A stretch of 64,000 nt of DNA from Planctomycetaceae bacterium (GTDB lineage: Bacteria > Planctomycetota > Phycisphaerae > Phycisphaerales > SM1A02), in the NCBI GenBank assembly GCA_027490145.1, contig JAIXYQ010000008.1, positions 59,876-123,875 on the forward strand, given 5' to 3'. Below are positions 11,701-20,006 of this stretch, piece by piece; the stretch's first letter is position 1, and the number at the start of each line of letters is the position of its first letter. The position numbers and the translations under genes were made by a program. Under the pieces are notes generated by a model, which ran no database searches, was not told the origin of the DNA, and saw only the letters and a list, made by a program, of their open reading frames with translations.

Positions 11701-12112
11701 CGTGGAAGGCCAGGACGACGGAGAGCGCCCCGACGGTGCCCCGCGCGATGGTGACCGTGACGACGGCAAGCGTCGCAAGCGCCGACGCCGTGGTGGTCGC
11801 GGACGCCGCGACCGTGACGAGCGTGGCCCGCGCGGCGAGCGCCGCTCCACTGGTGACGGCGACGGCGCTTCCGGCAGTGGCGACGGCGCTTCCGGCAGTG
11901 GCGACGGCGCTTCCGCCGGCGGCGACGGCGGTGCGGGGTCCGGTGATGCGCCAGCCCCGAGTGCTGCCACCCCACCCGCACCCATTCCGTCACCGAGCTC
12001 CGCGCCAGCCTCCGAGGGCGCCGCACCCGCTCAACCCAAGCGTCGCTCGCTTTACGGCGCCACCACACGCCGGCTGAAGCCGAGCGAGGCCCCCAAGGGC
12101 CGGGCGGAGTGA
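8708..12112 (+). CDS. ribonuclease E/G family endoribonuclease with long acidic N-terminus and Arg-rich C-terminus
   Basis: An 1134-residue RNase E/G homologue. Residues 1-170 are acidic and His-rich with no known fold. The catalytic core follows (residues ~173-720): VGNIYKGRVLNIEPAIQAAF and DFGEGASGFLHISD mark the S1 RNA-binding domain, VIDQTEAMVAIDVNSG carries the Mg2+-binding aspartates of the DNase-I-like subdomain, and CPHCAGAGEV is the zinc-link motif. The C-terminal 400 residues alternate acidic tracts with Arg-rich islands (KRRRRRRRKP, GRKRRRRRNAP, RRKKRRRRGGRNRR, KRRKRRRRGGRGRR), as in RNA-degradosome scaffolds. Between them (~815-875) sits a small predicted helical domain (VTVVDAAALCGVEPAALLKQ) resembling IF2 N-terminal or MerR-type winged folds. 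I chose the ATG at 8708 for its AGGA at 7 nt; an in-frame ATG at 8621 lacks one. It lies 6 bp before dxr. Confidence 0.9.
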   Translation: MADSHDDTTAEGRKPAAERPEAQQANHHAPSDDEGAIAHDVAHDVPHGADDAVVDLTDAGDDEPIEPDPEAIDRVVERIDAHPSADDLRTPSAGEDGDAELLPIEPVAAPTNLMDDEAQVARDGDEAQVAPEGDEHHESHDGHDEAAEKSMAAVSEAADRTERSTHRHGRSKPSAKPQVMIVNDTADECRIGILEENVLQAYFAERTATATHVGNIYKGRVLNIEPAIQAAFVDFGEGASGFLHISDLHPKYFPGKERTERVGKKIPRRERPLIQDALKKGQEITVQVIKEGIGSKGPTLTSYISIPGRLLVMMPDMGRVGVSRKVEDEDERRSMRRMLDSLELPEGFGFIMRTAGYERSHSELKRDAAYLTRLWEAMQARTAKTSGPCALYTEGDLLIRTIRDSGDPCMKGIVVDSVSAFDRATQYLDVVAPANAPAVYYYDRPIPIFSAFGIEEQVELIHQREVPLPSGGALVIDQTEAMVAIDVNSGRSRSARDSETNAYQTNIEAVREICRQLRLRDLGGLIVNDLIDMRMSKHRKDIEARIEEELKRDRAKATHLPISEFGMVEMTRQRMRPSMRKTHYIDCPHCAGAGEVRMPDVVAADALRRISLLFAYLAVKRVHLTVTSRVAGELLSVRRRALQELEEKFGKQVEVTIDDHLRADQFKAAAFDDRNHAIELDRLPRPPRPLLADLYTEIPEYVDDEDTDERVKRRRRRRRKPAPADANAILLAGGFDDLPAVIEDERPLMHVIREAEEDKRAARKAAKAESRDDDRDDEDGDDDDRSDRGERGERGSRDDRGRRGGRKRRRRRNAPALPQPVTVVDAAALCGVEPAALLKQLRAAHDEIAPMVTDGLEVLSPELVAVARHLFNVPVLGAPAPAAGGQADDEATDGDGSGDGESSEGSAEARGERTDGDDREGGRRKKRRRRGGRNRRGRDRDGAEGGSREGDAASSTEGSDGASTDDGDARDDAGDDRGERAPHDDTASDGNDEGSDADVEGQDDGERPDGAPRDGDRDDGKRRKRRRRGGRGRRDRDERGPRGERRSTGDGDGASGSGDGASGSGDGASAGGDGGAGSGDAPAPSAATPPAPIPSPSSAPASEGAAPAQPKRRSLYGATTRRLKPSEAPKGRAE
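11858..11920 (+). repeat. 21-bp tandem repeat inside the RNase E tail
   Basis: Three 21-bp units encode GDGASGS, GDGASGS and GDGASAG. The first two are identical in DNA and the third diverges at its end. This is a disordered spacer that could vary in copy number by slippage. Confidence 0.8.
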
Positions 12113-12118
12113 TCCGCC

Positions 12119-13315
12119 ATGACCGCGCCGCTCGCTGATGCTTCCCCGCGCCGGTTGATCGTGCTCGGGAGCACGGGCTCCATCGGCACCTCCACCATGG
12201 ATGTGCTGCGTCATTGGCGCGACCACAGTGGTCGACGGCTGCAGGTCGTGGGACTTGCCGCGCACGGCAACTCCTCACTCCTCGCCCAGCAGGCCGCGGA
12301 GTTCGGTGTGCGCCACGTGGCCGCCGCGGCACCCCGCGATGCGTCGGAGCTTTCGGGCCTGACCGTGTTCACGGGCAACCATGCGGCACGGGACCTCATC
12401 CAGGCGGTGGCACGGCCCGGCGATCTCGTGCTGGCTGCCATGGTGGGCGCGGCCGGCATCGCCCCGACGCTCGCTGCCATCGATGCAGGCTGCGACATCG
12501 CGCTCGCCAACAAGGAAACGTTGGTCGCGGCGGGTGAACTCGTCATGTCGCGTGTGCGCGAACGACGGGTGGCGCTCCTGCCGGTCGACAGCGAGCACAG
12601 CGGCGTCTTCCAGTGCCTGGGCCACCATCCCGGCCGCGATGTCGCCCGCATCGTGCTCACCGCGAGCGGCGGCCCCTTCCGGACGTGGGATCGTGCGCGC
12701 ATGGCCTCGATCACGCTGGCCGATGCACTCAAGCATCCCACCTGGACGATGGGGCGCAAGGTCACGATCGACAGCGCCACGATGATGAACAAGGGCCTTG
12801 AACTGCTCGAGGCCCACTGGCTCTTCGGCGTCGGGCGCGACCGGCTGGGCGCGATCGTCCACCCGCAGAGCATGGTCCACGCCATGGTGGAGTTCGTCGA
12901 CGGCAGCGTGATCGCCCAGATCAGCCCGCCCGACATGCGCCTGCCGATCCAGGTCGCGCTCGCCCATCCGCACCGCGTGGATGGGCCGGCACGCCGGGTC
13001 GATTGGGCGCAACTGGGCTCGTTCCAGTTCGAGCCCATCGATCATGATCGATTCCCGGCCCCCGGCCTCGCGCTCGAGGCGATCGAACGTGGTGGCACGG
13101 CCGGCTGCACCCTCAACGCGGCCAACGAGATCGCCGTGCAGGGCTTCATCGATGGTCGACTGCCCTTCATGGGCATCGCCGACCTGGTGGGCGAATGCAT
13201 GGCAGCCATGCCGCATGGCCACGCCGCGTCACTCGATGCCGTGCTTGCCGCCGACGCAGCCGCGCGCGCATGGTGCACGGATCGACTGGGTCGATCGGCC
13301 GTGCTGCGCGCCTGA
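12119..13315 (+). CDS. dxr: 1-deoxy-D-xylulose 5-phosphate reductoisomerase
   Basis: A 398-residue enzyme that converts DXP to methylerythritol 4-phosphate with NADPH, the committed step of the non-mevalonate isoprenoid pathway. The N-terminal NADPH fold has LIVLGSTGSIGTSTMDVL. The catalytic region shows ALANKETLVAAGELVM, PVDSEHSGVFQCL (metal and substrate binding) and the flexible-loop/His region WTMGRKVTIDSATMMNKGLE. The C-terminal helical domain includes CTLNAANEIAV. Length is normal. It starts 6 bp after the RNase E stop, so it is translated from the same transcript, and is followed by rseP, which has its own candidate promoter. Confidence 0.97.
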   Translation: MTAPLADASPRRLIVLGSTGSIGTSTMDVLRHWRDHSGRRLQVVGLAAHGNSSLLAQQAAEFGVRHVAAAAPRDASELSGLTVFTGNHAARDLIQAVARPGDLVLAAMVGAAGIAPTLAAIDAGCDIALANKETLVAAGELVMSRVRERRVALLPVDSEHSGVFQCLGHHPGRDVARIVLTASGGPFRTWDRARMASITLADALKHPTWTMGRKVTIDSATMMNKGLELLEAHWLFGVGRDRLGAIVHPQSMVHAMVEFVDGSVIAQISPPDMRLPIQVALAHPHRVDGPARRVDWAQLGSFQFEPIDHDRFPAPGLALEAIERGGTAGCTLNAANEIAVQGFIDGRLPFMGIADLVGECMAAMPHGHAASLDAVLAADAAARAWCTDRLGRSAVLRA

Positions 13316-13365
13316 ATCGTCGTGGGCCCACCCGGCCGACCCGAACCAGCCGTGCAGCGCATCAC

Positions 13366-13371
13366 TAGACT
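13366..13371 (+). promoter_or_regulatory. -10 box (TAGACT) of rseP, leaderless spacing
   Basis: TAGACT ends 6 nt before the rseP ATG at 13378, and no Shine-Dalgarno intervenes. Confidence 0.6.
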
Positions 13372-13377
13372 CCGGGC

Positions 13378-15510
13378 ATGGACCTCGTTGGCGGGCTGAA
13401 CCTCTTCGTCGTCATCCTGGGGTTCGGGTTCCTGATCCTGGTGCATGAACTGGGCCACTACCTGGCCGCGCGCTGGGCCGGGATCCGCGTCGACAACTTC
13501 GCGATCGGCATGGGCCCCGTGCTCTGCTCATGGCGACGCGGGCTCGGCCTGCAACTGGGCAGTTCCCAGCCGGAACTGTGCCGACGCTTCAACTCGGCGA
13601 CCACAGCGATGATTCCCGAGGCCGCGCTCCGCGATGCCGGCCTGGGCGAGACCGAGTGGACGCTGCGGCTCCTGCCGCTGGGCGGCTTCGTGCGCATGCT
13701 CGGGCAGGATGACGCTGCGCCGAACGAGGCCATCGCCGCACAGGGTGATCCCCGCAGCTACCGCAGCGCTCCGGTCGGCAAGCGCATGGTGGTCATCTCG
13801 GGCGGCGTCGTGATGAACGTCATCTTCGGCATCCTCTTCTTCATGATCGCGTTCCTCGCCGGCGTGAAGGCCGAGGCGCCGATGGTGGGCGCCGTCGCAC
13901 CGGGATCACCCGCCGCGCGGGCGGGGATCACTGCGGGCGACCGGATCGTGTCGATCGATGGCACGCCGACCGCAACGTTCACCGACGTGATCCTGGGCGG
14001 CGCCATGCATGTCGGCACCCAGCCGCTGCGCATCATCGTGGACCGAGATGGCAAGCAGATCGACCTTGAGGCCGTGCCCGAATACGAAGCTGCTGCGGGG
14101 CTGCAGCGGCTGGGCATCGCCCCGGCCGAAGGCGTGTCGCTCGCATCGGATCGGCAGAGCGTCCCACTGCTCCATCAAGCCCTGGTCGCCGCGGGGTTCT
14201 TCGATCGCGCGCGCGTCGAGGGCGCACCCGCCGGCTGGTTCGACTGTGCCGGTGACAAGGAAGCGTTCGTGCGCCAATGGGGCGGCGCGACGCTGCGCAC
14301 CATCGATGGTCGCGACGCCAGCAGCGCCTCCGGCCTGCGCGCCGCAGCACAATCCGGCGCCGGCGCGAGGATCCCCACGACGTGGGACGTGGTCTGGGCC
14401 AACGCAACGGCCACGATCTCGGTGGCGCTCGAACCCATCGCCGACCTGGAGCCGCTCGTGTACGCCCCCGGGGCGAGTGCAGGTGCAGCCGACCTGGAAC
14501 TGGGCGTGGCGGGTCTCGTGCCGTTGGTCATGGTGCGTGACGTCCTGCCGGGCAGCGCGAACGCCGCGATCCTCAAGGCCGGCGATGCGATCCTGGCCGC
14601 AGGCGATGAGTCGGGCCCGCGCATGGATGAGTTCCGCGCGCTGCTGGCCAAGCGAGCAGGATCGATCGTGCCCCTGATGGTCCTGCGTGATGGGGAGCGC
14701 GTGTCGGTCGATGCTCGCGTCGATGCCGGTGGGCGGCTCGAGGTGATGATCGGCTACGCCACGGGCCTGCCGATGATCGCCGGACCGATCGAGTCGACGC
14801 AGGTCGGCGAGACGATCGAGAGCACGCCCGCCGCCGGGCTGGGGTTCGTGCCTGGCAGCACGGTCGTGGCCATCGGTGGCGAGCCGATCCGCGATTGGGC
14901 AGCGATCCGCGGCGCAGTCCAGCGCGCACTGTCCGCCGGCGCCCGATCGGTGCCGATCACCGTCCGCATGCCGGGCTCCACCGACGCAACCGTCCAGGCC
15001 GAACTCCGCTTCAGCGATGCACAGGCTTCGACGATCGCGGGGCTGGCCTGGTCGAGCCCGATCGGACCGGAGTGGTTCGAGCCGCTGATGGTCACGATCA
15101 GCGCCCATGGCAATCCCCTGCAGGCGATCGCGATGGGCTTCCGGGAATCACGCAAGCTCGCGATCATGACCTGGCTCACGATCGACCGGCTCGTGCGTGG
15201 CACCGTGGCGGTGAAGCAGCTGCGCGGCCCCGTCGGCATCGTGCAGATCGGCACGCAGGTCGCCGATCGTGGCTGGACGTACCTCGTCTTCTTCCTCGCC
15301 GTCATGAGCGTGAACCTGGCGGTGCTGAACTTCCTGCCCCTGCCGATCGCCGACGGCGGCCACATGTGCTACCTCATCTACGAGCGCATCACCGGCCGCG
15401 AACCGAGCGTGCTCTTCCAGAACATCGCGTTCCTCGCGGGCCTGCTGCTGTTCGGCGCGCTGTTCGTGGTGACCTTCTTCAACGATGTCGCCAGGCTCGT
15501 GGCTGGCTGA
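13378..15510 (+). CDS. rseP: RIP metalloprotease RseP (site-2 protease, M50), enlarged
   Basis: A 710-residue intramembrane zinc protease that would cut anti-sigma factors or other single-span proteins within the bilayer. The first helix carries the catalytic LVHELGHYLAARWAG. A second hydrophobic segment (MVVISGGVVMNVIFGILFFM) follows near residue 145. The last third holds the second metal-binding motif, LPLPIADGGHM, and the final helix. Typical bacterial RseP is near 450 residues. Here the central region is expanded and contains PDZ-like signatures at about residues 165-240 (VGAVAPGSPAARAGITAGD), 380-460 (DVLPGSANAAILKAGD) and 470-540 (GLGFVPGSTVVAIGGEPI). It follows dxr by 62 bp, a pairing also seen in other bacteria, but a TAGACT box suggests separate transcription. 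Confidence 0.92.
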   Translation: MDLVGGLNLFVVILGFGFLILVHELGHYLAARWAGIRVDNFAIGMGPVLCSWRRGLGLQLGSSQPELCRRFNSATTAMIPEAALRDAGLGETEWTLRLLPLGGFVRMLGQDDAAPNEAIAAQGDPRSYRSAPVGKRMVVISGGVVMNVIFGILFFMIAFLAGVKAEAPMVGAVAPGSPAARAGITAGDRIVSIDGTPTATFTDVILGGAMHVGTQPLRIIVDRDGKQIDLEAVPEYEAAAGLQRLGIAPAEGVSLASDRQSVPLLHQALVAAGFFDRARVEGAPAGWFDCAGDKEAFVRQWGGATLRTIDGRDASSASGLRAAAQSGAGARIPTTWDVVWANATATISVALEPIADLEPLVYAPGASAGAADLELGVAGLVPLVMVRDVLPGSANAAILKAGDAILAAGDESGPRMDEFRALLAKRAGSIVPLMVLRDGERVSVDARVDAGGRLEVMIGYATGLPMIAGPIESTQVGETIESTPAAGLGFVPGSTVVAIGGEPIRDWAAIRGAVQRALSAGARSVPITVRMPGSTDATVQAELRFSDAQASTIAGLAWSSPIGPEWFEPLMVTISAHGNPLQAIAMGFRESRKLAIMTWLTIDRLVRGTVAVKQLRGPVGIVQIGTQVADRGWTYLVFFLAVMSVNLAVLNFLPLPIADGGHMCYLIYERITGREPSVLFQNIAFLAGLLLFGALFVVTFFNDVARLVAG

Positions 15511-15546
15511 CGAAACCACCGGGGCCCCGCGCACGAAGCCCCTGCC

Positions 15547-16260
15547 ATGGACCAACCCGTCTCGATCGTCACCGGCGCCGGCAGCGGGATCGGCCGCGCA
15601 ACCGCCATCATGCTTGCGGAGCGCGGCCACCGGGTCACCCTCGTCGGGCGCACGGCGCTGGCACTCGAGGAAACCGCCGCGCTCATCCGTGAGCGCGTGC
15701 CCTCGGCCACGCTCTTCCCCTGCGTGGCCGACGTCTGCGACCTCGACCTCGCAGCCATGGTGGTCGACCGCACGCATGCGGCCTGGGGCCGCATCGACTG
15801 CCTCGTGAACGGTGCCGGTGCCGCGCCCAAGGCACCGATCGAGGCGACCGACGAGGAACTGCTGGAGAACACGTTCTACGTGAATGCCTTTGGCCCCGCC
15901 ACGCTCATCGCGCGCTGCTGGCCGCACTTCGTGCAGCAGAAGTCAGGCTGCATCATCAACATCAGCACGATGGGCGCCTTCGACCCCTTCCCGGGGTTCT
16001 TCGTCTATGCCGCCGCGAAGAGTGCCCTCGACTCGTTCACGCGGAGCGCCTGGCGCGAAGGGCGCCGCCACGGGATCCGGTCGTTCTGCATCAATCCCGG
16101 TGCGGTCGAAACCCGCATGCTGCGGCAGAACTGGGACGAGAAGATCATCCCGCCCTCCAAGACCCTTCAGCCCGAGGCGATCGCAACCGTGATCCTGGAC
16201 TGCATCGAGGGTCGTCGCGACGCCGACGCGGGCAAGTCGATCCCCGTGCCGTCGCACTGA
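15547..16260 (+). CDS. short-chain dehydrogenase/reductase (SDR)
   Basis: A 237-residue classical SDR with a single Rossmann domain. It shows the dinucleotide-binding TGAGSGIGRATA, the NGAGAAP strand, the catalytic Ser region NISTMGAF, and the YAAAKSALDSFTRS Tyr/Lys pair. The substrate cannot be named from sequence; relatives reduce ketones or acyl-ACP intermediates. The last residues (DADAGKSIPVPSH) do not form the extra C-terminal motif of FabG-type enzymes. It lies 36 bp downstream of rseP on the same strand and converges on smpB. Confidence 0.85.
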   Translation: MDQPVSIVTGAGSGIGRATAIMLAERGHRVTLVGRTALALEETAALIRERVPSATLFPCVADVCDLDLAAMVVDRTHAAWGRIDCLVNGAGAAPKAPIEATDEELLENTFYVNAFGPATLIARCWPHFVQQKSGCIINISTMGAFDPFPGFFVYAAAKSALDSFTRSAWREGRRHGIRSFCINPGAVETRMLRQNWDEKIIPPSKTLQPEAIATVILDCIEGRRDADAGKSIPVPSH

Positions 16261-16320
16261 GCGCGGGGTGCGCCCAGCCAGCCCTCTCGCGCCCACGGGC
16301 CCGGGCTGCGCCGGACCTGC

Positions 16321-16809
16321 TCAGAGGCGCCTGCGCGCCCCGGTCGCGCGCTGCATGTCGCGCTTGGCTTCCTTCTCCTTGATGTGCTCGCGCTTGTCGC
16401 CCTTCTTGCGGCCAAAGCCGACGCCAACGAGGACCTTCGCGCGACCCTTCACGAAGTAGATCTTGAGCGGGATCAGCGAAGCGCCCTTGGCCTTCTGCTG
16501 GGTGGCCAGCTTCTCGATCTCGCGCTTGTGCGCGAGCAGCCGCCGGACCCGGGTCGGTGCGTGCTGGTGCTGGGGCAGAGCCTGGGGGTACTCCGAGATA
16601 TGGATCCCGTGCAGCTCGAGGCTGGCGGGCGTCGCTTTGGCCATGACGAAGCCCTGTTCGAGCTGGACCTGGCTGTTGCGGAGGCTCTTGACCTCGGTCC
16701 CGAGCAACTCCATGCCGCACTCGAGGGTGTCCTCGATGGCATAGTCGTGGCGGGCGCGACGGTTCTCGATCGTCGGTTCCCTCGAGGTAGAGCGCTCCTT
16801 GGCCGCCAT
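16321..16809 (-). CDS. smpB: SsrA-binding protein SmpB
   Basis: A 162-residue SmpB, which binds tmRNA and delivers it to stalled ribosomes for trans-translation. Typical features are ENRRARHDYAIEDTLECGME, LLGTEVKSLRNSQVQLEQGF, LLAHKREIEKL and the basic tail GFGRKKGDKREHIKEKEAKR that enters the empty mRNA channel. Length is normal. A TAGCCT box ends 7 nt before the ATG, so the message is probably leaderless. The tmRNA gene itself is not in this window. Confidence 0.97.
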   Translation of the reverse strand: MAAKERSTSREPTIENRRARHDYAIEDTLECGMELLGTEVKSLRNSQVQLEQGFVMAKATPASLELHGIHISEYPQALPQHQHAPTRVRRLLAHKREIEKLATQQKAKGASLIPLKIYFVKGRAKVLVGVGFGRKKGDKREHIKEKEAKRDMQRATGARRRL

Positions 16810-16816
16810 CGGGCCA

Positions 16817-16822
16817 AGGCTA
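16817..16822 (-). promoter_or_regulatory. -10 box (TAGCCT) of smpB, leaderless spacing
   Basis: TAGCCT on the minus strand ends 7 nt before the ATG at 16809. Confidence 0.55.
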
Positions 16823-16969
16823 CCCCTGAAATGCCCAAAAAGTGCCCGCTGGTGGTCGCCAAACCCGGTCCTGCGGGCAATACTCCCGGAGTCCGGATCA
16901 GCGGTGCCCCGGACAGAGACCCCACGACCGACATCACCCTGCCGGGTCTTTCAACCCACGGAGAAACGA

Positions 16970-19756
16970 ATGCGCCCCACGCTTGGATTCGTCGCCGCAC
17001 TGACCCTGACTCTTGCGCCCACCGCCCTCGCGCAGGTCGGTCAACTCCCCCGCACCAGCCCCGCCGAGGCCCGCAACGCGTTCCTCGAAGCGAACGCCGG
17101 CACGGGCTTCTTCATCAACGATCATGGCAACCTGACCCGTGTGTACGGTCGCGCGTTCAGCCAGGGCAACAGCCCGGTCGCGAGCGCCGCCGCGTTCGTG
17201 GCGCAGCATGCCTCGATCTGGGGCGCCGAACCCTCCCAGCTCCTGCCGATCGGGCCGTGGGGCGAGGGCGAACACATGATCCCACTGATGTGGGATGCCG
17301 TCACCGGCACCTACGACTTCTCGCTGGTCGGCTACACGCAGGCCGTGCACGGGGTGCCGGTCTTCCGCAGCAGCCTTCGCCTGCTCGTTCGCAACGAGGC
17401 CGGCTTCCCGCTCGTGCTCGCTTCGAGCGATCTCAAGGACTTGGGCAACTTCCCCGAGACCGTGAAGGCCTTCATCGCCGTCGGCGCTCCGCTCGATCCC
17501 TCCCGCTACGCGAGCAAGCTGCAGAAGCGGCTCGCCGCGGCGGCGGCCGACGTGCCCGCCGAGCTGGTGATCTTCGCCGGCGAGGACGACCTGAAGGTCG
17601 CGCCTCGTCTGGGCGTGAAGTTCATCGTCGATCGTGGGGTTCCGGGCGACGCGGACCACGCCCGCCTGCTCTACATCACGGACCCAACCACGGGCGAGGT
17701 GCTCTTCGAGGAAGACCAGATCTGCTACGCCGATGCCACGGGCACCGTGTTCGGCCAGGCTACCTCCAGCTTCCAGGCCGACGCGTGCAACGTCGAGAAC
17801 TCTGCCCCGCTGCAGTATGCGGGCGTGTCGATCGGCGCCACCAGCGTCTTCGCCGACGTGAACGGCAACTACGTCATCCCCGGCCAGACCGGTTCGGTCA
17901 CGGTCACGAGCACGCTGGCGGGCAAGTACTTCAAGGTGTTCAACGCTGCGAACGCGAATTCCACCCCGACGTCGACGGTGACCGGCCCCATCAGTGCGCA
18001 GCTGAACACGATGTTCAACTCCGACAACCTCGTCGAGGCCGCCCGCGCCGAGGTCAACGCCTACCGCCACGCCAACATCGTTCGTGACTTCGCGCTGGCG
18101 AACAACCCGTCGTATCCGACGATCGCGAACCAGTTGAACTTCTCGATCAACGTCCAGGTGAGCGGCAGCTGCAACGCCTTCTACAACGGTTCGTCGATCA
18201 ACTTCTACCCGGCCGCCGGCGGCTGCAACAACACCGCCTTCAGCACGGTCGTTCACCACGAGTTCGGCCACCACATGGTCGCCTCGGGCGGCAGCGGCCA
18301 GGGCGCGTACGGCGAAGGCATGAGCGACTGCATGTCGCTGCTCATCAGCGATGACCCGCGACTGGGTCTGGGCTTCCAGGCCTGCAACACCGGCCTCCGC
18401 AACGCCGACAACACCTGCACCTACTCGGCCACCGGGTGCAGTTCGTGCGGCAGCGCGATCCACAGCTGCGGCCAGCTCATCTCAGGGTGCGTCTGGGACA
18501 CGCGCGAGGCGCTTGGCGCCAAGTACGGCAGCGCGGCCGGTCTTGCGCGCACGAGCCTGCTCTGCGTGAACAGCATCCCGCTGCACACCGGCACCACGAT
18601 CGCGGGTGACATCACCATCGACTTCCTCACGCTGGACGACAACAACGGCGACATCGCCGACGGGACGCCGAACTACAACGAGATCAACGGTGCCTTCACG
18701 CTCCACGGCCTGCCCGGCCCGGCGCTGCAGCTGCTGGCGTTCTCGTTCCCCAACGGCATCCCGGCCACGGTGTCGCCCGCAGGCACCAGCACGCTGGCCG
18801 TGAACGTGGCGCCGCTCGCCGGCACCCCGCAGCTCGGCAGCGGCACCTTCTTCTGGCGCAACGGCGGCACGGGCTCGTTCACCGCCGTGCCGATGACGCA
18901 GGGTGCGTCGAACCAGTACACGGTGCAGGTCCCCGCCACCGCGTGCCTGAGCAACGTGCAGTGGTACGTGTCGGCCGCCACGACCACTGGATCAACCGTC
19001 ACGAGCCCGAGCACGGCACCTGCCGCGTTCTACAGCTCGCTGAGCGCAGTCGGCGTCGACCAGATCTTCTTCGACACCATGGAGACCAACACCGGTTGGG
19101 TCGTGGGTGGAGCGGGTGACACCGCGACGGCCGGCATCTGGACCCGCGTGGACCCCGTGGGCACCAGCGCCCAGCCGGAGGACGATGCCGGCGCCGGAAC
19201 CCTGTGCTGGGTCACCGGCCAGGGCACCGTCGGCGGCGGCAATGGGGCAGCGGACATCGACGGCGGCACCACCACGCTCACCAGCCCGACCTTTGACCTG
19301 TCGGGCTACGAGGATGGCATCGTCTCCTACGCGCGCTGGTACTCGAACAACGCCGGTGCAGGTCCGAACGAGGACTCGATGCCGATCGAGATCAGCAACA
19401 ACGGCGGTTCGAGCTGGGTGCAGATGGAACTCGTCACCGAGAACCTGAACGCCTGGGCCACCAAGTCGTTCCGCGTCGGGCAGTTCGTGCAGCCCACGGC
19501 CACGATGAAGTTCCGCGTGGTCGCCCGTGACCTCGGCACGGGATCGCTCGTGGAAGCCGGTCTCGATGACTTCCGCGTCGACGGCATCGGATGCGCCGTC
19601 GCGAACCCAGCCGACCTCGACGGCAACGGCGTCGTGGACGGCGGCGACCTCGGCCTGCTGCTGGCGGGCTGGGGCTCGAGTTCGCCGGACCTGGATGGCA
19701 ACGGCCTCTGCGACGGCGCTGACCTGGGCCTCCTGCTGGCCGCCTGGGGCACCTGA
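16970..19756 (+). CDS. secreted M36 (fungalysin)-like zinc metalloprotease with C-terminal dockerin-like pair
   Basis: A 928-residue secreted protein. The ATG at 16970 gives a clean signal peptide (MRPTLGFVAALTLTLAPTAL, then AQ); the same frame extends upstream to 16799 without signal character. Residues ~25-280 resemble an FTP/PepSY-type propeptide. The catalytic domain has TVVHHEFGHHMVASGG near residue 425 and GAYGEGMSDCMSLL about 20 residues later, the HExxH plus downstream Glu pattern of M36/M4 peptidases. A Cys-rich stretch and beta-sandwich modules follow. The C-terminus (PADLDGNGVVDGGDLGLLLA, then a second DLDGNGLCDGADLGLLLAAWG) is a pair of Ca2+-binding dockerin-like repeats shared by three other proteins in this window. 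Likely an extracellular or surface-held protease. Confidence 0.85.
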   Translation: MRPTLGFVAALTLTLAPTALAQVGQLPRTSPAEARNAFLEANAGTGFFINDHGNLTRVYGRAFSQGNSPVASAAAFVAQHASIWGAEPSQLLPIGPWGEGEHMIPLMWDAVTGTYDFSLVGYTQAVHGVPVFRSSLRLLVRNEAGFPLVLASSDLKDLGNFPETVKAFIAVGAPLDPSRYASKLQKRLAAAAADVPAELVIFAGEDDLKVAPRLGVKFIVDRGVPGDADHARLLYITDPTTGEVLFEEDQICYADATGTVFGQATSSFQADACNVENSAPLQYAGVSIGATSVFADVNGNYVIPGQTGSVTVTSTLAGKYFKVFNAANANSTPTSTVTGPISAQLNTMFNSDNLVEAARAEVNAYRHANIVRDFALANNPSYPTIANQLNFSINVQVSGSCNAFYNGSSINFYPAAGGCNNTAFSTVVHHEFGHHMVASGGSGQGAYGEGMSDCMSLLISDDPRLGLGFQACNTGLRNADNTCTYSATGCSSCGSAIHSCGQLISGCVWDTREALGAKYGSAAGLARTSLLCVNSIPLHTGTTIAGDITIDFLTLDDNNGDIADGTPNYNEINGAFTLHGLPGPALQLLAFSFPNGIPATVSPAGTSTLAVNVAPLAGTPQLGSGTFFWRNGGTGSFTAVPMTQGASNQYTVQVPATACLSNVQWYVSAATTTGSTVTSPSTAPAAFYSSLSAVGVDQIFFDTMETNTGWVVGGAGDTATAGIWTRVDPVGTSAQPEDDAGAGTLCWVTGQGTVGGGNGAADIDGGTTTLTSPTFDLSGYEDGIVSYARWYSNNAGAGPNEDSMPIEISNNGGSSWVQMELVTENLNAWATKSFRVGQFVQPTATMKFRVVARDLGTGSLVEAGLDDFRVDGIGCAVANPADLDGNGVVDGGDLGLLLAGWGSSSPDLDGNGLCDGADLGLLLAAWGT

Positions 19757-19780
19757 CGCCGGACCAACGGCACATGATTC

Positions 19781-19812
19781 CAGCGGGCTCCGGCATGCGC
19801 CGGGGCCCGCTG
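19781..19812 (+). terminator. hairpin terminator after the M36-like protease
   Basis: An 8-bp stem (CAGCGGGC / GCCCGCTG) is extended by a 5-bp inner stem (CCGGC / GCCGG) across a T/G bulge pair, ending in TGCTTATC. It separates the protease gene from tRNA-Leu. Confidence 0.6.
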
Positions 19813-19861
19813 TGCTTATCGGAAAGCCACGACGATCGAACTCCCTCGCGCCGGCGGGCGC

Positions 19862-19867
19862 TATACT
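19862..19867 (+). promoter_or_regulatory. -10 box (TATACT) of tRNA-Leu
   Basis: TATACT lies 17 nt before the mature tRNA 5' end. No clear -35 hexamer is visible. Confidence 0.5.
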
Positions 19868-19884
19868 CGTCGCCCCTGCTTCCT

Positions 19885-19966
19885 GCGCATGTGGCGAAAT
19901 TGGCAGACGCGCCAGCTTGAGGTGCTGGTGGGGCAACCCATGGAGGTTCGAGTCCTCTCGTGCGCA
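19885..19966 (+). tRNA. tRNA-Leu (anticodon GAG)
   Basis: The 7-bp acceptor stem GCGCATG/CGTGCGC contains one T-G pair and is followed by discriminator A. The anticodon arm CCAGC-TTGAGGT-GCTGG gives anticodon GAG. The long variable arm (TGGG-GCAA-CCCA) is typical of class II tRNA-Leu, and the T arm holds TTCGAGT. CCA is not encoded. An intrinsic terminator starts 4 nt downstream. Confidence 0.95.
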
Positions 19967-19970
19967 TTGA

Positions 19971-20000
19971 CCGTCGCGGCCTCCGCGACGGTCTTTCTCT
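19971..20000 (+). terminator. intrinsic terminator after tRNA-Leu
   Basis: A perfect 9-bp stem (CCGTCGCGG / CCGCGACGG) with a CCT loop, followed by TCTTTCTCT. Confidence 0.8.
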
Positions 20001-20006
20001 ATCTAC

